From positions 174,874,004 through 174,938,003 of the forward strand of contig CM030368.1 of NCBI GenBank assembly GCA_017893485.1: a stretch of 64,000 nt of DNA. The letters run 5' to 3'. This DNA comes from Hemerocallis citrina (taxonomy: Eukaryota > Streptophyta > Magnoliopsida > Asparagales > Asphodelaceae). Position numbers and translations under genes: made by a program. This document shows, piece after piece, positions 33,111 through 45,100 of this stretch. The notes beneath the pieces are model-generated. The model did no database searches and was not told the DNA's origin. It was given only the letters and a program-made list of their open reading frames with translations. Position 1 is the first letter of the stretch, and every line of letters begins with the position of its first letter.

Positions 33111-33700
33111 TGTTACCGCTGATTTCGGTGTGGGGGTAAACAGATAGAATTTGTGAGTCCGAGAAAAACCTGAACAGTTGACTCAGCCTTCTTGCTCCTG
33201 CCGCGACCTGCAAGGAAGTACGAAACACCGGGGTTGATTCCGGCGACGCACCCTCCGACGCTCTTGTCAGTAATCAGAAGAGATTAAGAAAAAGCTTAAA
33301 GTGGTGAAAAAGTGATTAACCTGGTCATGGTGGTAGAGGGGTGATATTTATAGTCGCCAGGGGAGCCGTTTAAGGATCTGATCTCCTGTGTAACAGCCGG
33401 GAGCAAAATCCTCAGTCTGTTTTAGGAAATCTTTCCTTGATTCCCGGTGAGAGCAAATCAGGGCCATTAACTTGCCCAAATCATGGATCCTGATTTGTCT
33501 CTTGATGGTTTGGGTTCGTCTCGGGTCGGAACCCATACCCAACTGGTGTGGATCCGCTCGTGGGTTATTGGATCTGTGAGAAGGAGATTCAGTACCCGCT
33601 TTGGATCCGCTTGTATGTGAAATTACTTTTTTACCCCCGAGCTTCAAGATTCGTGCCCAATCTGGACGGTTCCGATTTAACCTCATTTTTAGCCATATCA
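33111..33700 (-). repeat. 3' LTR of the Tat element
   Basis: 590 bp; on the element's sense strand it runs TGATATGGC...GCGGTAACA. It is next to the purine tract at 33701-33716. Confidence 0.95.
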
Positions 33701-33716
33701 CGAGCCCCCCACTCCT
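33701..33716 (-). promoter_or_regulatory. Polypurine tract of the Tat element
   Basis: On the minus strand AGGAGTGGGGGGCTCG directly abuts the TG of the 3' LTR, the expected place for plus-strand priming. Confidence 0.75.
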
Positions 33717-34125
33717 AAAGACTGAGCGTGATCAGCCTTTGAGGAGTAGTTTGACTGTTTTGTTGGCTAGCGGAGTTGTATCGGAGTCCATATGGAGGAC
33801 TTAGAATCTCGAAAGGGGGTAGTGAGGTAACTTTTTGATGCCATGTGTTGTTCTCTAGCCATATCGAGTATTTGGCGTCTTTCATCTATTTTTTTTTGGA
33901 TTATTTATTTAATTTTGCGATGTGTTTACTAATCGTCCGGAGGGCCTTAACAGTGCATTCTGGGCAATAATTGTGCGTTCAGGGGCCCAAAAATATACCC
34001 CCGAATTTTCAATTATTTTCTAAAATTTTTAGTTAAATTTCCCGAATTTTTAGCAATTTTTCGCAATTTTTAAATAAATAAAGTGATTTAAATAGATAAA
34101 AAACGATTTTTAATACTGATTTATG

Positions 34126-35200
34126 GCGTGGCACAATCTGGACCTCTGATCATAGTCGAGCGTGATTTTCTGAGAGATCTGACGGTCTCCGTAGCTCGGC
34201 GTCTGTTTTCTCCGTTTACGAGCTCGGAATGGCACTTGCTCGGCTGCCGACCGGAGACTAGGGGGTTAGGCGTTCCGAGCGACGTGGCGCAATCTGAGCC
34301 GTCGGATGGTGGCGTGTTTCCCAAGAAAACGCTATCTTGTCTTTTAGCGCACGTGGCGCAATTTGGACCGTTCATCATTAGAAGCACGAATTTCTGAGGG
34401 ATCCAACGGTCGTAGTAGCTCGGTGTCTTTTTTCTCCGTTTACGAGCTCGGAATGGCACTTGCTCGGCTGCCGACCGGAGACTAGGGGTTCGTCGTTCCG
34501 AGTCGACGTGGCGCAATCTGAGCCGTTGGATGACGATGCGTATCTCGAGACGGGCACATTTCCCAAGAAAACACTATCTTGTCGTTTAGTGTCCTCGGCG
34601 AGATCTGGGCCGTCTGATTGAGATCATGCGCGAAAGTTGAGGAGAGAGTGTGTTTTCTCCGTTTACGAGCTCGGAAAGGCACTTACTCGGAATCCGTCCG
34701 GAGACAGGGGGTCTCGGCAGGACGAGCGACGTGGCGCAGTCTGAGCCATCGGATGACGATGCGCATCTCAAGACGGGCACATTTCTCAAGAAAACACTAT
34801 CTTGTCGTTTAGTGTCCCCAGCGAGATCTGGGCCGTCTGATTGAGATCATGCGCGAAAGTTGAGGAGAAAGTGTGTTTTCTCCGTTTGCGAGCTCGGAAA
34901 GGCACTTGCTCGGAATCCGTCCGGAGACAGGGGGTCTCGGCAGGACGAGCGACGTGGCGCAGTCTGAGCCATCGGATGACGATGCGCATCTCAAGATGGG
35001 CACATTTCTCAAGAAAACACTATCTTGTCGTTTAGTGTCCCCGGCGAGATCTGGGCCGTCTGATTGAGATCATGCGCGAAAGTTGAGGAGAAAGTGTGTT
35101 TTCTCCGTTTGCGAGCTCGGAAAGGCACTTGCTCGGTAGCCGCGGCAGGTCGAGCGATGTGGCGCACTCTGTCTCGAGACGATCCTATTCCCAAGGGCAT
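34126..35200 (+). repeat. Tandem array of about 223-bp units in the Tat element
   Basis: TTTTCTCCGTTTRCGAGCTCGG occurs near 34205, 34430, 34655, 34878 and 35101, giving a period of 223 bp (up to about 227). Each unit also has CGACGTGGCGCARTCTGAGCC and AAGAAAACRCTATCTTGTC. The two middle copies are nearly identical; outer copies are more diverged. The ORFs of 60-90 codons inside are repeat products. Confidence 0.9.
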
Positions 35201-35414
35201 TAATGGTGCTTCGGGGTTTGCGCGGCGTTCCACTTTCCCAAGTTCATTAAGGATAACTCCTTCAATTAATGCGTGGCGTTTCGAATTCCGAGGGTCATAA
35301 TGGCTGGACCTTGGAGGGGAGCTTATAAGTACTCCACTCCCTTTGTCATTTCAATCGCAACAAATGTAGAGTTTCAAACCTCGGAGGTATTGGCCTTGGG
35401 TAACTTGTCTTTCG

Positions 35415-35860
35415 AGGTCCGAGGGGGTTGTCGCTCTCTTGCCTTTTTCTTCTCCCGTTCTTGACGGCCCCAAAGTGGATGTCAGGAGCGGGGGGGAACG
35501 AGGCAGTAGTGGTGACGACCATAGTCCGGACTCGAGGGATGAGTTACTTCGGAAGGACGGGTGGTTGCCCTGTTGCCTTGTTCTTCTCCCGTTCCTCACG
35601 GTTCCGAAGGGGATGTCAGGAGCGGGAGAGAATGAGGCAGTAGTGGCGATGACCGTAGTCCGGACCCGGGGTGTGAGCTGCTTCGGAGGGACGGGTGGTC
35701 GTTCTCCCTCCAAGATCTTCTGCCTACTCTGTTTGCTCCGCAGCGGGTGTCAGGGTCGGCAGAGATCAGGGTGGGAGAGGTGATGATCCATGTCCGAATC
35801 CGAGGGGTGAGCTTGTTCGGAAGGACGGGTGATCGCTCTTTCACTTCCTGTCCATCGGTG
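35415..35860 (+). repeat. Tandem repeats of about 135 bp in the Tat element
   Basis: GGATGTCAGGAGCGGG and GAGGCAGTAGTGG recur near 35477 and 35611, with a more diverged copy near 35745. Each is followed by CCATAGTCCGGACTCGAGGG-type sequence and CTTCGGARGGACGGGTGGT. Confidence 0.8.
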
Positions 35861-36149
35861 AGATTGAGGGGGGAGAAATAAAGGGCGTTCCGATCTTGTT
35901 GTTTGCAACTGTGAAGGCTCTGTTGCCAGAGTCCTCTGCCGGGCCGAGCCTTCCAGTTACAATCAACTAGCTCGGAATGGTGCGCTTCTCCCGATCTCTA
36001 AGTGTTCATCTGCTTTCAACCGGGCCTCGCGGGTCGGCGAAATGTCGACCGAGACGTGGGGCCCGGGGGGCCCGCCGAGGGCGGTGCCTTAAAACTTTGA
36101 ATCAAAACTTTTTCTGGCTTCTCTAGGCATTGGTGGGGCGTCCGAAGGT

Positions 36150-36400
36150 TCGATCGGCCGAGCGACGTGGCGCAATCTGAGCCGTTGGATGACGGCGCGC
36201 ATCTCGAGACGGGCACATTCCTCAAGAAAACATTATCTTGTCGTCTAGTGTTCTCGGCGAGATCTGGGCCGTCTGATCGAGATTTTACGCGAAGTTTGAA
36301 GAGAAAGTGAGTTTTCTCCGTTTGCAGGCTCGGGAAGGCACTTGCTCGGAGGCCGACCGGAGTCTGCGCAATCTGGCTCGGATTGCGTGCGGCTCGGATT
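36150..36400 (+). repeat. Isolated copy of the 223-bp unit
   Basis: CGACGTGGCGCAATCTGAGCCG, AAGAAAACATTATCTTGTCGTC and TTTTCTCCGTTTGCAGGCTCGG occur in the same order as in the main array, about 1 kb from it and just before the accessory gene. Confidence 0.8.
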
Positions 36401-36725
36401 CAGATCCCATTGCGCCGAGCTGGTTGACTTGGTGAGGAAGGCAGTTGTGTTGGGCCTTCGCGACGTTTCGAGAGCAGCCCCAAAGTCGCACTTATTCGTT
36501 TGGAAGTCCAAGGGACGTTCCATTTTTACTATAAATCTTCACCCCCCCTAGACCAAGTCTCATTTTTCACTTTTACTCTCTTTCTTCAGTTTTTACTTTG
36601 CCTTCGAAGTTTTCAGCTCTCTGGTGGCGTTGCTAGCTGTCACAGTAGCATTCCTTGTCTCCGGCAAACTTTCCGACCGTACCTATCACTTCAAGGTCAG
36701 TCTCTTTCCCTTCTTTTTAGAAAAA

Positions 36726-39019
36726 ATGGTTAAGATCACGGATGAGACCCCCGCCTCGGAGCAAGCCGTTGGCCGAGGGGATAAAGGGAAGGAGGTAGTG
36801 GAGCCGAGCGATCAGAATGTCGTTCGTCCGGACAGAGAGGGCGAAGTGGCCGAGCTACCTAAAGAGGTTGCGGCGGTGTCCCGGGAGGGGAAGGCCGTGG
36901 TTACGATCGTGGAAACGCCGAAGACGGCGGGAGCGTTCGGTCGGCAGCCCATTTCTCTGTCGAACGTGGGGGGCGTACGGGATTACGCCGAGGACACCTT
37001 GGAGAGAGTAACCCAAGGCATGGCTAAGTTGGTGGAGGAGAACGAGCCGAGGGAGCTGTCCGAGGTGGATCATACCATCTCGTCTCTCACCGAGGGTGAC
37101 CTTCATCTGATCCGAGAGGGCTTCCGGATCCCTGCCGACTATGGACTACTCCTCCCCGGGCCGGGTTTCCGAGCCAACACAAAGTCCTCGTCGGACGTGT
37201 GCGTCTTTCCGGTCGACTCCCTTATTGCCGGACTCCGCTTTCCCCTCCACCCGTTCGTGGTCGATGTTCTGACATGGTACGGTCTGAGCCCTGCCCAGCT
37301 GATGCCGAACACATGGAGGCACGTCATGGCGTTCGTCCTCCGATGCCAAGAGGTCGGCGGTAAGCCGAGTATGTTCCTCTTTCGGAGTCTCTTCCGACCC
37401 TGTCAGCCAAGGCGATACGAACAGAGGTTCTATCTTACGCCCCGGACGGGCGTGAAGCTGATCGAGAATCCGGACTCGATCAAACATTTGAAGGAGAAGT
37501 ACTTCCTCATCTGAGCTCCGGCGCCGTGGGTGATACCGACGGTTTGGGCAAAGGAGGGTCTGCCCAAGCGGACCAAGAAGGAGGCGGCGCTGAGTGATGA
37601 GGAGGCGGAGGTTCAGAAGAAGCTCCTCGCCCTGCCAGCGCTGAGCTGGAAAGAAATTACCGAGGAGGATCTGTTCCGTGGGGGTCTCAGTCCGATCGAC
37701 CCTAGTATGCTTCTGGTATTTATACTCTTTGTTTAGAGTTCATGAAAATTTTTCTAAGTTTTTTCATTCGGCTTTTGCAGAGACGATGAAGCTGGATTAC
37801 AAAGCTCAGGTGACGAAGGGCCGGTCGGAGCAGGAGGCGAAGAAGAAGAGGGCTTCGGCAGGGCCTCAGGAAGGCCGAGCCCCGAAGAAGCCTTCGGTCG
37901 AGAAGGCTGCCGACCAACCGAAGGTCGCGGTCCTCGAGCAGGGGGAGATCAGGGTTCTCGACCCCCCTGCTTCGGAGGTGCCGACTCCGACCCCGAAGGT
38001 GGATGCTCCCGGTTCGTCGAGCGGTATGTTCGGCGTGAAGGAGGTGCTGTCCCTCCAAGTTCCACCCCTTACTGCCGATGCGAAGAAGATCCTGACTGAG
38101 CGTCACAAGCAGATCTTCGTGCCCGATTGGCAGGTGATGAACGTCGACGGCTTCTTGGGCGACGGCAACATCTGCATGGAGGCGGTGAGGCACCTGCCGA
38201 CCCCAAAGGATCGAGCGACCCTGAAGGCCGGGCAAGCAGGGGACGACGTGATGCAGATCGCTCGGAATACTATGTCGGTAAGTAGGCTGATCTCTCCCTT
38301 AAAAAAATTTTGCCAAGTCTTTGGGCTCGGATTTTAATCCGCTGTTCTTTTTCAGACCCTCTGCCACTTCAATTTCCTGGTCGAGGAGTTTGCGAACAAG
38401 GAGCAGGAGAAGGAGCGGGAGAGGGCAGAGCGCGGCCACGCAGCGGCTTGATGCGGAGCAGCTCCTCTCGACGAAGAGGGCTGCCGAAGTAGCGGGGTTG
38501 GAGAAGCAGCTGGCCGACGCCATTCAGCTGTCGAAGGACGCGGCGGCCAAACTTGAGGAGAAGGAGAAGGAGGCAGCCGAGCTGAAGGAGGAGCTGGCCA
38601 ACGCCCGGTCGGAAGCGGAGAAGGCTCGGAAGAGGGCCGAAAGGATCATGGCCAAGCACCAGAAGAAGGTGAAGAAGGTGAGGAAGGCCGTGCAGGAGGA
38701 GGCCGCGCAGCACATGCTCCAGAACATGGAGGATGCCTACGGTCGAGCCCTGCTCCACGTAGCCGCCAAGAACCCGGGCTTCGACACGTCCTCCTACCGT
38801 TTTTACGACCCCGTGGAAGGAGAGGAGGGGGTTACCGAGGGGTTGCTCGGCCCTGAGGGAGAGACGGAACCCGTCGAAGGCCCAGGGGAGACCGAGGCCG
38901 AGGGCGAGGAGGAGGACGACTCCGAGGAGGAGAGTTGGAGCGAAGGCGGAGGCGAGGGCGATGGCGAGGACAAGACCGGGGGGTCGACGGACCCGAACGG
39001 CAAAAAGGTCGACCCCTGA
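36726..39019 (+). pseudogene. Antisense accessory gene of the Tat element (gypsy-type 'putative transposase' family), three exons
   Basis: Three exons are predicted: 36726-37704, 37781-38277 and 38356-39019. The introns are 76 and 78 bp with GT (37705, 38278) and CAG (to 37780, 38355), and the phases match. Exon 1 begins MVKITDETP, is charged, then has SLTEGDLHLIREGFRIPADY, LLLPGPGF and FPLHPFVVDVLTWYGLSPAQ, the pattern of the plant 'transposase (putative), gypsy type' domain found beside Tat pol genes. Exon 3 is a long coiled coil (EKQLADAIQLSKDAAAKLEE) with an Asp/Glu-rich tail ending KKVDP. Two breaks are visible: an in-frame TGA at 37512-37514 and a frameshift near 38440. A GAATAAAAAC signal follows at 39116. 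It runs opposite to gag-pol; its role is unknown, and DNA binding or silencing evasion are only guesses. Confidence 0.75.
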
Positions 39020-39195
39020 CTCGGTTGTCTTTTTTAGTCTTTTGTTGTTTTGTTTCTTTTTGTAAGCCTCATTGCGGACTGGCCACCGCTTTTGTAAAAC
39101 TTTCTCCTCGGTTTTGAATAAAAACATTTTGTTTGGCCAAAATTTGTCCAAGTGTTGAGCCTCGGATTTGTGCGTGACTAGTTGTAGATGTTTCC

Positions 39196-40071
39196 GTGTA
39201 TTGTCCCATCGGATTTATCTCCGCTTTTCAGGTGAAGTTCGGTCCGATCACGGAGGTTGTATACCTTCGGAAGGAGTTGGCGAAAACGAAGGGCGAGCTC
39301 TTGCAGAGCCGACAGAATCGATTTCTCCTGCTCGGCAAGCTGGAGGAAACGAAGGCAGCTCTGCGGAGGTACTGTCGCGAGCTGTGGCAACTGCGGAAGT
39401 ACCCCCAAGCTCCTTGTCCCGAAGGCGAAGTCGAGCGGCTCCGTAGAGAGCTCACTGCCGCCGAGCAGAAGAATGACGACCTTTTGGCTGAGGTCCAACA
39501 CCTGGAACTAGCGGAGAAAGAACGCTCGGCGGTGGAAGAGAACCTGACCTCCGAGCTGGAGAAGGCGTCGACCGAGCGCAAGAGGCTATTGGCCGAAGTC
39601 GATAGGCTCAGAAGGATCACGATAGATAGGGGGATCGAGGTCACCCACTTCCGACGGCTCGCGACCAATGGTGCCAATGCCTCCGGCTCGTCAAGGCCTT
39701 CTCGTTCGAAGAAGTTGGCGAAGGACGACGCTCTGAGAGACAGAATCATTGAACTGGAGGAAGAGATCGCGTCGCTCAAGCCTGTGCCGGAGAGGGCTAA
39801 CGTTCGCAGTACGTCATGCACCCGCGAAGAGAGCGAGAGGGGAATTACGTTTTACGAACTTGCGACACGCTCGCCTATGACCAGGCGAAGTCCAGTTGAC
39901 GCTCAGAGCAGTGCGGCCGTCTCGTCGAGCGGGGCCTCGGCAGGCGCCGCAGTTAGAGCCAGCAGCGAAGGGGGGTCGCGCTTCGTTGGTTTAGGATCGA
40001 GCTCGGAGGGCAGGCCTCGTCGTCCTCGCGTTTCCCTAAACCGAAGCATTCCCCTTCCGAAGAGGCCCTGA
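39196..40071 (+). CDS. Second antisense coiled-coil ORF of the Tat element
   Basis: An open frame of 291 codons on the plus strand. A strong splice acceptor (CTCCGCTTTTCAG|GTGAAG, exon from 39231) lies inside its first codons, so the true start may be on an upstream exon. Heptad-like segments dominate: VVYLRKELAKTKGELLQSRQ, EVERLRRELTAAEQKNDDLL and ERKRLLAEVDRLRRI, followed by a Ser/Ala-rich basic tail ending LPKRP. I recognise no enzymatic domain. It may be a terminal exon of the same transcript unit as the upstream accessory gene, or a diverged duplicate of its coiled-coil exon. Confidence 0.55.
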   Translation: MYCPIGFISAFQVKFGPITEVVYLRKELAKTKGELLQSRQNRFLLLGKLEETKAALRRYCRELWQLRKYPQAPCPEGEVERLRRELTAAEQKNDDLLAEVQHLELAEKERSAVEENLTSELEKASTERKRLLAEVDRLRRITIDRGIEVTHFRRLATNGANASGSSRPSRSKKLAKDDALRDRIIELEEEIASLKPVPERANVRSTSCTREESERGITFYELATRSPMTRRSPVDAQSSAAVSSSGASAGAAVRASSEGGSRFVGLGSSSEGRPRRPRVSLNRSIPLPKRP

Positions 40072-40251
40072 TCATGTCGTTTTTCGTCCCCTTTGACTTG
40101 TTGTAAAATGTTGTAGTAGAGTCGGTCTTGATGTATGTGAAGCCACTGTATATATACGAAATGCAAATCTGAAAGTTTCTTCAGAAAATTTCCAAGTGAT
40201 GGACTTCGGCAGTGCATTGAAATTTTGTTATTTGCTTTCCCCTTTTTTCAG

Positions 40252-40670
40252 CTCGAGGCGGCCGATTCATATGCTGATCTCCACGGCTCGGATGATGGCT
40301 CTGAATTCGAAGCCACCTCTGGGACGGCAGCTCTAAGTCCTAGGAGCGTCGAGCTGGAGTTACGCCGAGCTGAGGGTGAGCGGGCTCACCTTTTGTACGG
40401 GAAGCGGAGATCCAACGTCTGGAGAATAGGATCGCCGAGTTGAGCCCTGCAGAAGGGGACGAGGATTCGCAAACCGCATTCAGCAACGCTCTTCGGGTCA
40501 AGTGTATTCGGCACAACCAGTCGAAGATCATAGCCGAGCGGGACGATTTGCTCTCGGAGATTCGACACTTGCAGGCTGTGGTAGCAAAGCTTCGGAACTA
40601 TGCAGGGGAGCTACCAGCCGAGGAGGACGAACAGTCGGCCGAACAGTCTAGTGAGGATATTTCCATATGA
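40252..40670 (+). pseudogene. Third antisense coiled-coil ORF, frameshifted
   Basis: Preceded by a good acceptor (CCCCTTTTTTCAG at 40239-40251). One frame reads LEAADSYADLHGSDDGSEFE and VELELRRAEGERAHLLYG; after a shift near 40420 the next reads IIAERDDLLSEIRHLQAVVA and ends SSEDISI. It is again a short coiled coil with an acidic tail. AATAAAATA near 40764 could serve as its poly(A) signal. The exon-like start suggests splicing from upstream. Confidence 0.5.
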
Positions 40671-40899
40671 GGGCCAAGTGTAGTAGGTCGGTGGCGTGTA
40701 TTTTGTTTGCAAACACTTTGTAACCATGGAAAAGATGTGTTTCGTATTACAGCCTGGTTGTTTAATAAAATATCTTTCACTGCTCTGCACTTTTGTCTTG
40801 CTTATAACTGTGTTGGTCACGCCGAGATCTTTGAACCGAGCGTGTTAGTTCCGTCGGAGAGAGCGTTGAACCGAACGGGTTCCTATATGTACGGTACTT

Positions 40900-41420
40900 T
40901 GTCGTTTAACGACTCTGACTGGGTACGGCATGAATCCCTAGGCGGCTTAGTCCCCAAGAAAGCACTATCTTGTCGTTTAGCGCAGGCGGCAAGATCTGAG
41001 CCGTTGAACGTAGGCACGAATCTCGAGGCGGCTCAGTTTCCAAGAAAACGTTATCTTGTCGTTTAGCGCAGGTGGCAAGATCTGAGCCGTCTGATCGAGA
41101 TCAGGTGCGAAAGTTGAGGAGAAAGTGTGTTTTCTCCGTTTGCGAGCTCGGAAAGGCACTTGCTCGGAATCCGTCCGGAGACAGGGGGTCTCGGCAGGAC
41201 GAGCGACGTGGCGCAGTCTGAGCCATTGGATGATGACGTGCATCTCAAGACAGGCACATTTCTCAAGAAAACACTATCTTGTCGTTTAGTGTCCTCGGCG
41301 AGATCTGGGCCGTCTGATTGAGATCATGCGCGAAAGTTGAGGAGAAAGTGACTTTTCTCCGTTTGCGAGCTCGGGAAGGCACTTGCTCGGTAGCCGACCG
41401 AAGGCGTAGGGCTTCGGGCT
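40900..41420 (+). repeat. Second cluster of the 223-bp family in the Tat element
   Basis: Two good copies of TTTTCTCCGTTTGCGAGCTCGG (near 41131 and 41358), plus several AAGAAARCRYTATCTTGTCG words from 40957 on. The accessory ORF block is therefore bracketed by the same repeat on both sides. Confidence 0.85.
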
Positions 41421-41569
41421 TCGGTTATTAGGCAGGAGAGCTCGGATTATGTGGCCGAACGTAGCTTCGGTGTCCCTCCGCTGACGGAGCAGAGGGGCGG
41501 ACCACTCCCGGTTCGCCGCGAAGCGAGCTTGGGGGGACTGGGAGCTAAGTGTTGGACTCCGGGTCCATC

Positions 41570-41995
41570 GTTGTAGTCCAACGGTTGTGGGAGCAATTCC
41601 GAACGGCGATCTACCCCTGGCTCGCTCGAAGGCGAGCCGAGGAGGTAAGGTCGAGCCGAGTGTTGGACTCCGAACCATCGGTTTAGTTCAACGGTTGTGG
41701 GAGCAATTCCGAACGGCGATCTACCCCTGGCTCGCTCGGAGGCGAGCCGAGGAGATAAAGTCGAGCCGAGTGTTGGACTCCGAACCATCGGTTTAGTTCA
41801 ACGGTTGTGGGAGCAATTCCGAACGGCGATCTACCCCTGGCTCGCTCGGAGGCGAGTCGAGGAGGTAAAGTCGAGTCGAGTGTTGGACTCCGAACCATCG
41901 GTTTAGTTCAACGGTTGTGGGAGCAGTTCCGAATGACGGTCTACCCCTGGTTCGTCCGGGGACGAGCCGAGGAGGTGAGGTCGAGCCGAACGTGG
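41570..41995 (+). repeat. 110-bp tandem array in the Tat element
   Basis: CAACGGTTGTGGGAGCAATT recurs at near 41579, 41689, 41799 and 41909, period 110 bp, with high identity. It lies just beyond the pol stop codon on the element's sense strand. Confidence 0.9.
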
Positions 41996-42182
41996 ACTCC
42001 GAATCGTTGGTTGAAATCTCAGTTTAAACAAGCAGTTGATAAGAGGGGAGAGAAGCATGCGAATTCAAAAACACGAAAGAGCTTTCTTTATTAATGATCG
42101 ACGGCGAACCGTTTTACATAGTACAATTTATGAAAATAGGTTACAAGTCGGAGGACTGGAATGGCTCGATACCCCATGATAC

Positions 42183-45100
42183 TTAGAGCGGCGCCGGAGC
42201 GCTTTCTTGGTATTTTAGGAGGTGGTCGGCATTCCAGGTCCTCGGAAGCTCTTTGCCCTCTAGGTCTTCAAGGCGATATGTTCCAGGCCGAACTACCTTT
42301 GTGATCCTGTACGACCCTTCCCAGTTCAGAGCCAGCTTGCTCTTCTGGCTGGGGAAGGATATGGCCAGCTTTCTCAAGACCAAATCTCCTTGTTTAAGGT
42401 TAGCGGGTCGGACCTTTTTGTTGTACGCTAGTTCAACCCTTCTTCGGTAAATCTGCTGCCGAATCGACGCCTTTTCCCTCAGCTTATCTATCAGGTCCAA
42501 GTCTGCTCTGAGGTCCCTGGCATTCTGTGCTTCGTCATAGGCTGTGAGCCGAGGCGAAGGTATTCCGACCTCGAGAGGTATCACGGCCTCGGACCCATAG
42601 GTGAGGTTGAAAGGGGACTCGCCTGTGGGGGTCCGCTTGCTATTGCGGTAGTTCCATAGGACGTTGGGGAGTTGGTCGACCCATAGGCCCTTGGAACTTT
42701 TGTCTAGCCTTTTCTTGATGCCTGCGAGGATCTGCCGGTTAGCATTTTCTGCCTGTCCGTTCGACTGAGGGTGGGAGACGGACGAGAAGCACTGCTGGAT
42801 GGCCAGGCCGTCGCACAGAGCTCGGAATGCTGCGCCAGTGAACTGAGTCCCGTTGTCCGTCACGAGGACACGGGGGACGCCGAACCTACAAATGATACTC
42901 TTCCAGAAGAACTGTACCACCTTGTTCTCGGTTATTGTGGCGAGGGGCTCGGCCTCGACCCACTTTGAGAAGTAGTCGATGGCTACGACCAAGAACTTGA
43001 ACTGACCCGGAGCCGGAGGGAAGGGCCCTAGTAAATCCATCCCCCACATTGCAAAGGGGACGGGACTTGATAGGAAGGCAAGGTTGGCCTGAGGGAGGCG
43101 TCGGATGCTAGAGTGTCTCTGACAAGAGCTGCATTGCCGAACGTGTCGCTCGGCGTCTTGAAGGAGGGTCGGCCAGAAGTACCCATAATTCAATGCTTTC
43201 CGGGCCAAGGACCTAAATCCTGAGTGTGCCCCTCCGATGCCTTCGTGGAGCTCTTGTAGGGCATATTCGGCCTGATCCGGAGAGAGGCGCCTTAGGTACG
43301 GTCGGCCGTCTATTTGAGAGAAAGAGCGTTTGTATAGGATGCCCTCGATCAAGACATACCGCTCGGCCCGGGTTCTGACTTGGCGAGCCTCTTTGGGGTC
43401 TTCGGGCAGGAGCCCGTCCCTCAAGAACTCCACAAGAGGCTTCATCCAATTATCTTGTAACATGACCGGCAACGATTCCGCCGAGCCAGGTGTCTCGTCT
43501 TCGATGCTCGGCTTAGAGAGGACTTCGATCAGCACGGTCTGTTCGAGACCTTGCAGGGAGGACGAGGCCAATTTGGAGAGGGCGTCGGCCTGTGAGTTCT
43601 CTTCACGAGGGACCCGCTGGATGAGCGCCTTCTCGAACCGACCCATGAGGTCCCGAACCCTAGCAAGGTACTTCGCCATCCGCTCATCTCGAGCCTCGTA
43701 CTCGCCCAAGACTTGGTTCACGACGAGCTGGGAATCGCTGTGGATTCGGAGGCGCTGCGCCCCAACACTTCGTGCAAGTCCGAGACCAGCGATGAGTGCC
43801 TCGTACTCCGCCTCGTTGTTCGAGGCCTTGAAGTTCATACGGATCGCGTACTGGAGGACGAAGTTGTCAGGGCCGTTCAGAATGATGCCGGCGCCGCTTC
43901 CTTCATTACAAGAGGATCCGTCCACGAAGACTGTCCAAATGGGGGGTCCATTCGGAATGTGTTCGACCTCAGGGATAGTGGACTCCACGATGAAGTCGGC
44001 GAGTGCCTGTGCCTTGATTGCTGTCCGAGGCTGGTAAGTGATGTCATGCTGGCTCAGCTCTATGGACCACTTCATCAGCCAGCCCGAGGTCTCAGGCTTG
44101 TAGAGGATCTGCTTTAGTGGTTGGTCGGTGAGGACGACGATCGAGTGGGACTGAAAGTATGGCCGAAGCTTCCTCGCCGCTGTGACTAGGGCGTAGGCCA
44201 TTTTCTCAATCTTCGGATAGCGGAGCTCGTCATCCCGAAGCACCTTGCTCACGTAGTAGATGGGCCTTTGGGACCGGTCCTCCTCTCTTACCAGGACAGC
44301 ACTTAGGGTCTGCTCGGAAGCAGCCAAGTAGACGAAGAGGGTCTCGCCCGGGACCGGTTTGCTGAGCAGAGGGGGGTTCACCAAGTATGCCTTCAGTTGG
44401 TCGAACGACTCCTGTTGTGGCTGGCCCCATTCAAAACCCTTAGCCCCCCTGAGTGCTTTGAAGAAGGGGAGGCACTTTTCCCCCGACTTCGAGAGGAACC
44501 GACCGATAGCAGCGAGCCGACCGGTGAGCTTCTGCACCTCCTTGATGTTCCGAGGCGAGGCCATGTCTAATATGGCCTTAATCTTCTCGGGGTTAGCTTC
44601 GATTCCTCGTTGGCTTACCATGAAGCCGAGGAATTTTCCCGAGGAGACCCCGAACGCACACTTGTTCGGGTTCAGCCGCATGCTGTGCCTTCTCAACACG
44701 CCGAAGGCCTCCTGGAGGTCGGCTACATAATCGGTGCCTCGGACGCTTTTGACGAGCATGTCGTCAACGTACACCTCCATGTTTCGGCCGATCTGGCTCT
44801 GGAAGACCTTGTTGACGAGGCGCTGGTAGGTGGCGCCTGCATTCTTCAAGCCGAACGGCATGACCCGGTAACAGTAGAGGCCTTGGTCGGTGACGAAGGA
44901 GGTCTTCGGAATGTCCGGAGGGAACATTCGGATTTGATTGTACCCCGAGAAGGCATCCATGAAGCTGAGGAGCTCATGGCCCGAGGTGGCGTCAATAAGG
45001 GTGTCGATGTTCGGGAGAGGGAAAGGGTCCTTCGGACACGCCTTGTTCAGGTCAGTGAAGTCAATGCATATTCTCCACGAGCCATTAGACTTCTTGACCA

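Noticed and set aside
34126..35200. CRISPR-like or satellite array
   Set aside because: The whole 223-bp unit repeats without short repeat/unique spacer structure, and it lies inside a retrotransposon.
38369..39151. 260-codon minus-strand ORF
   Set aside because: It is the reverse shadow of the coiled-coil exon (Leu-rich translation of Glu/Lys codons) and has no domain of its own.
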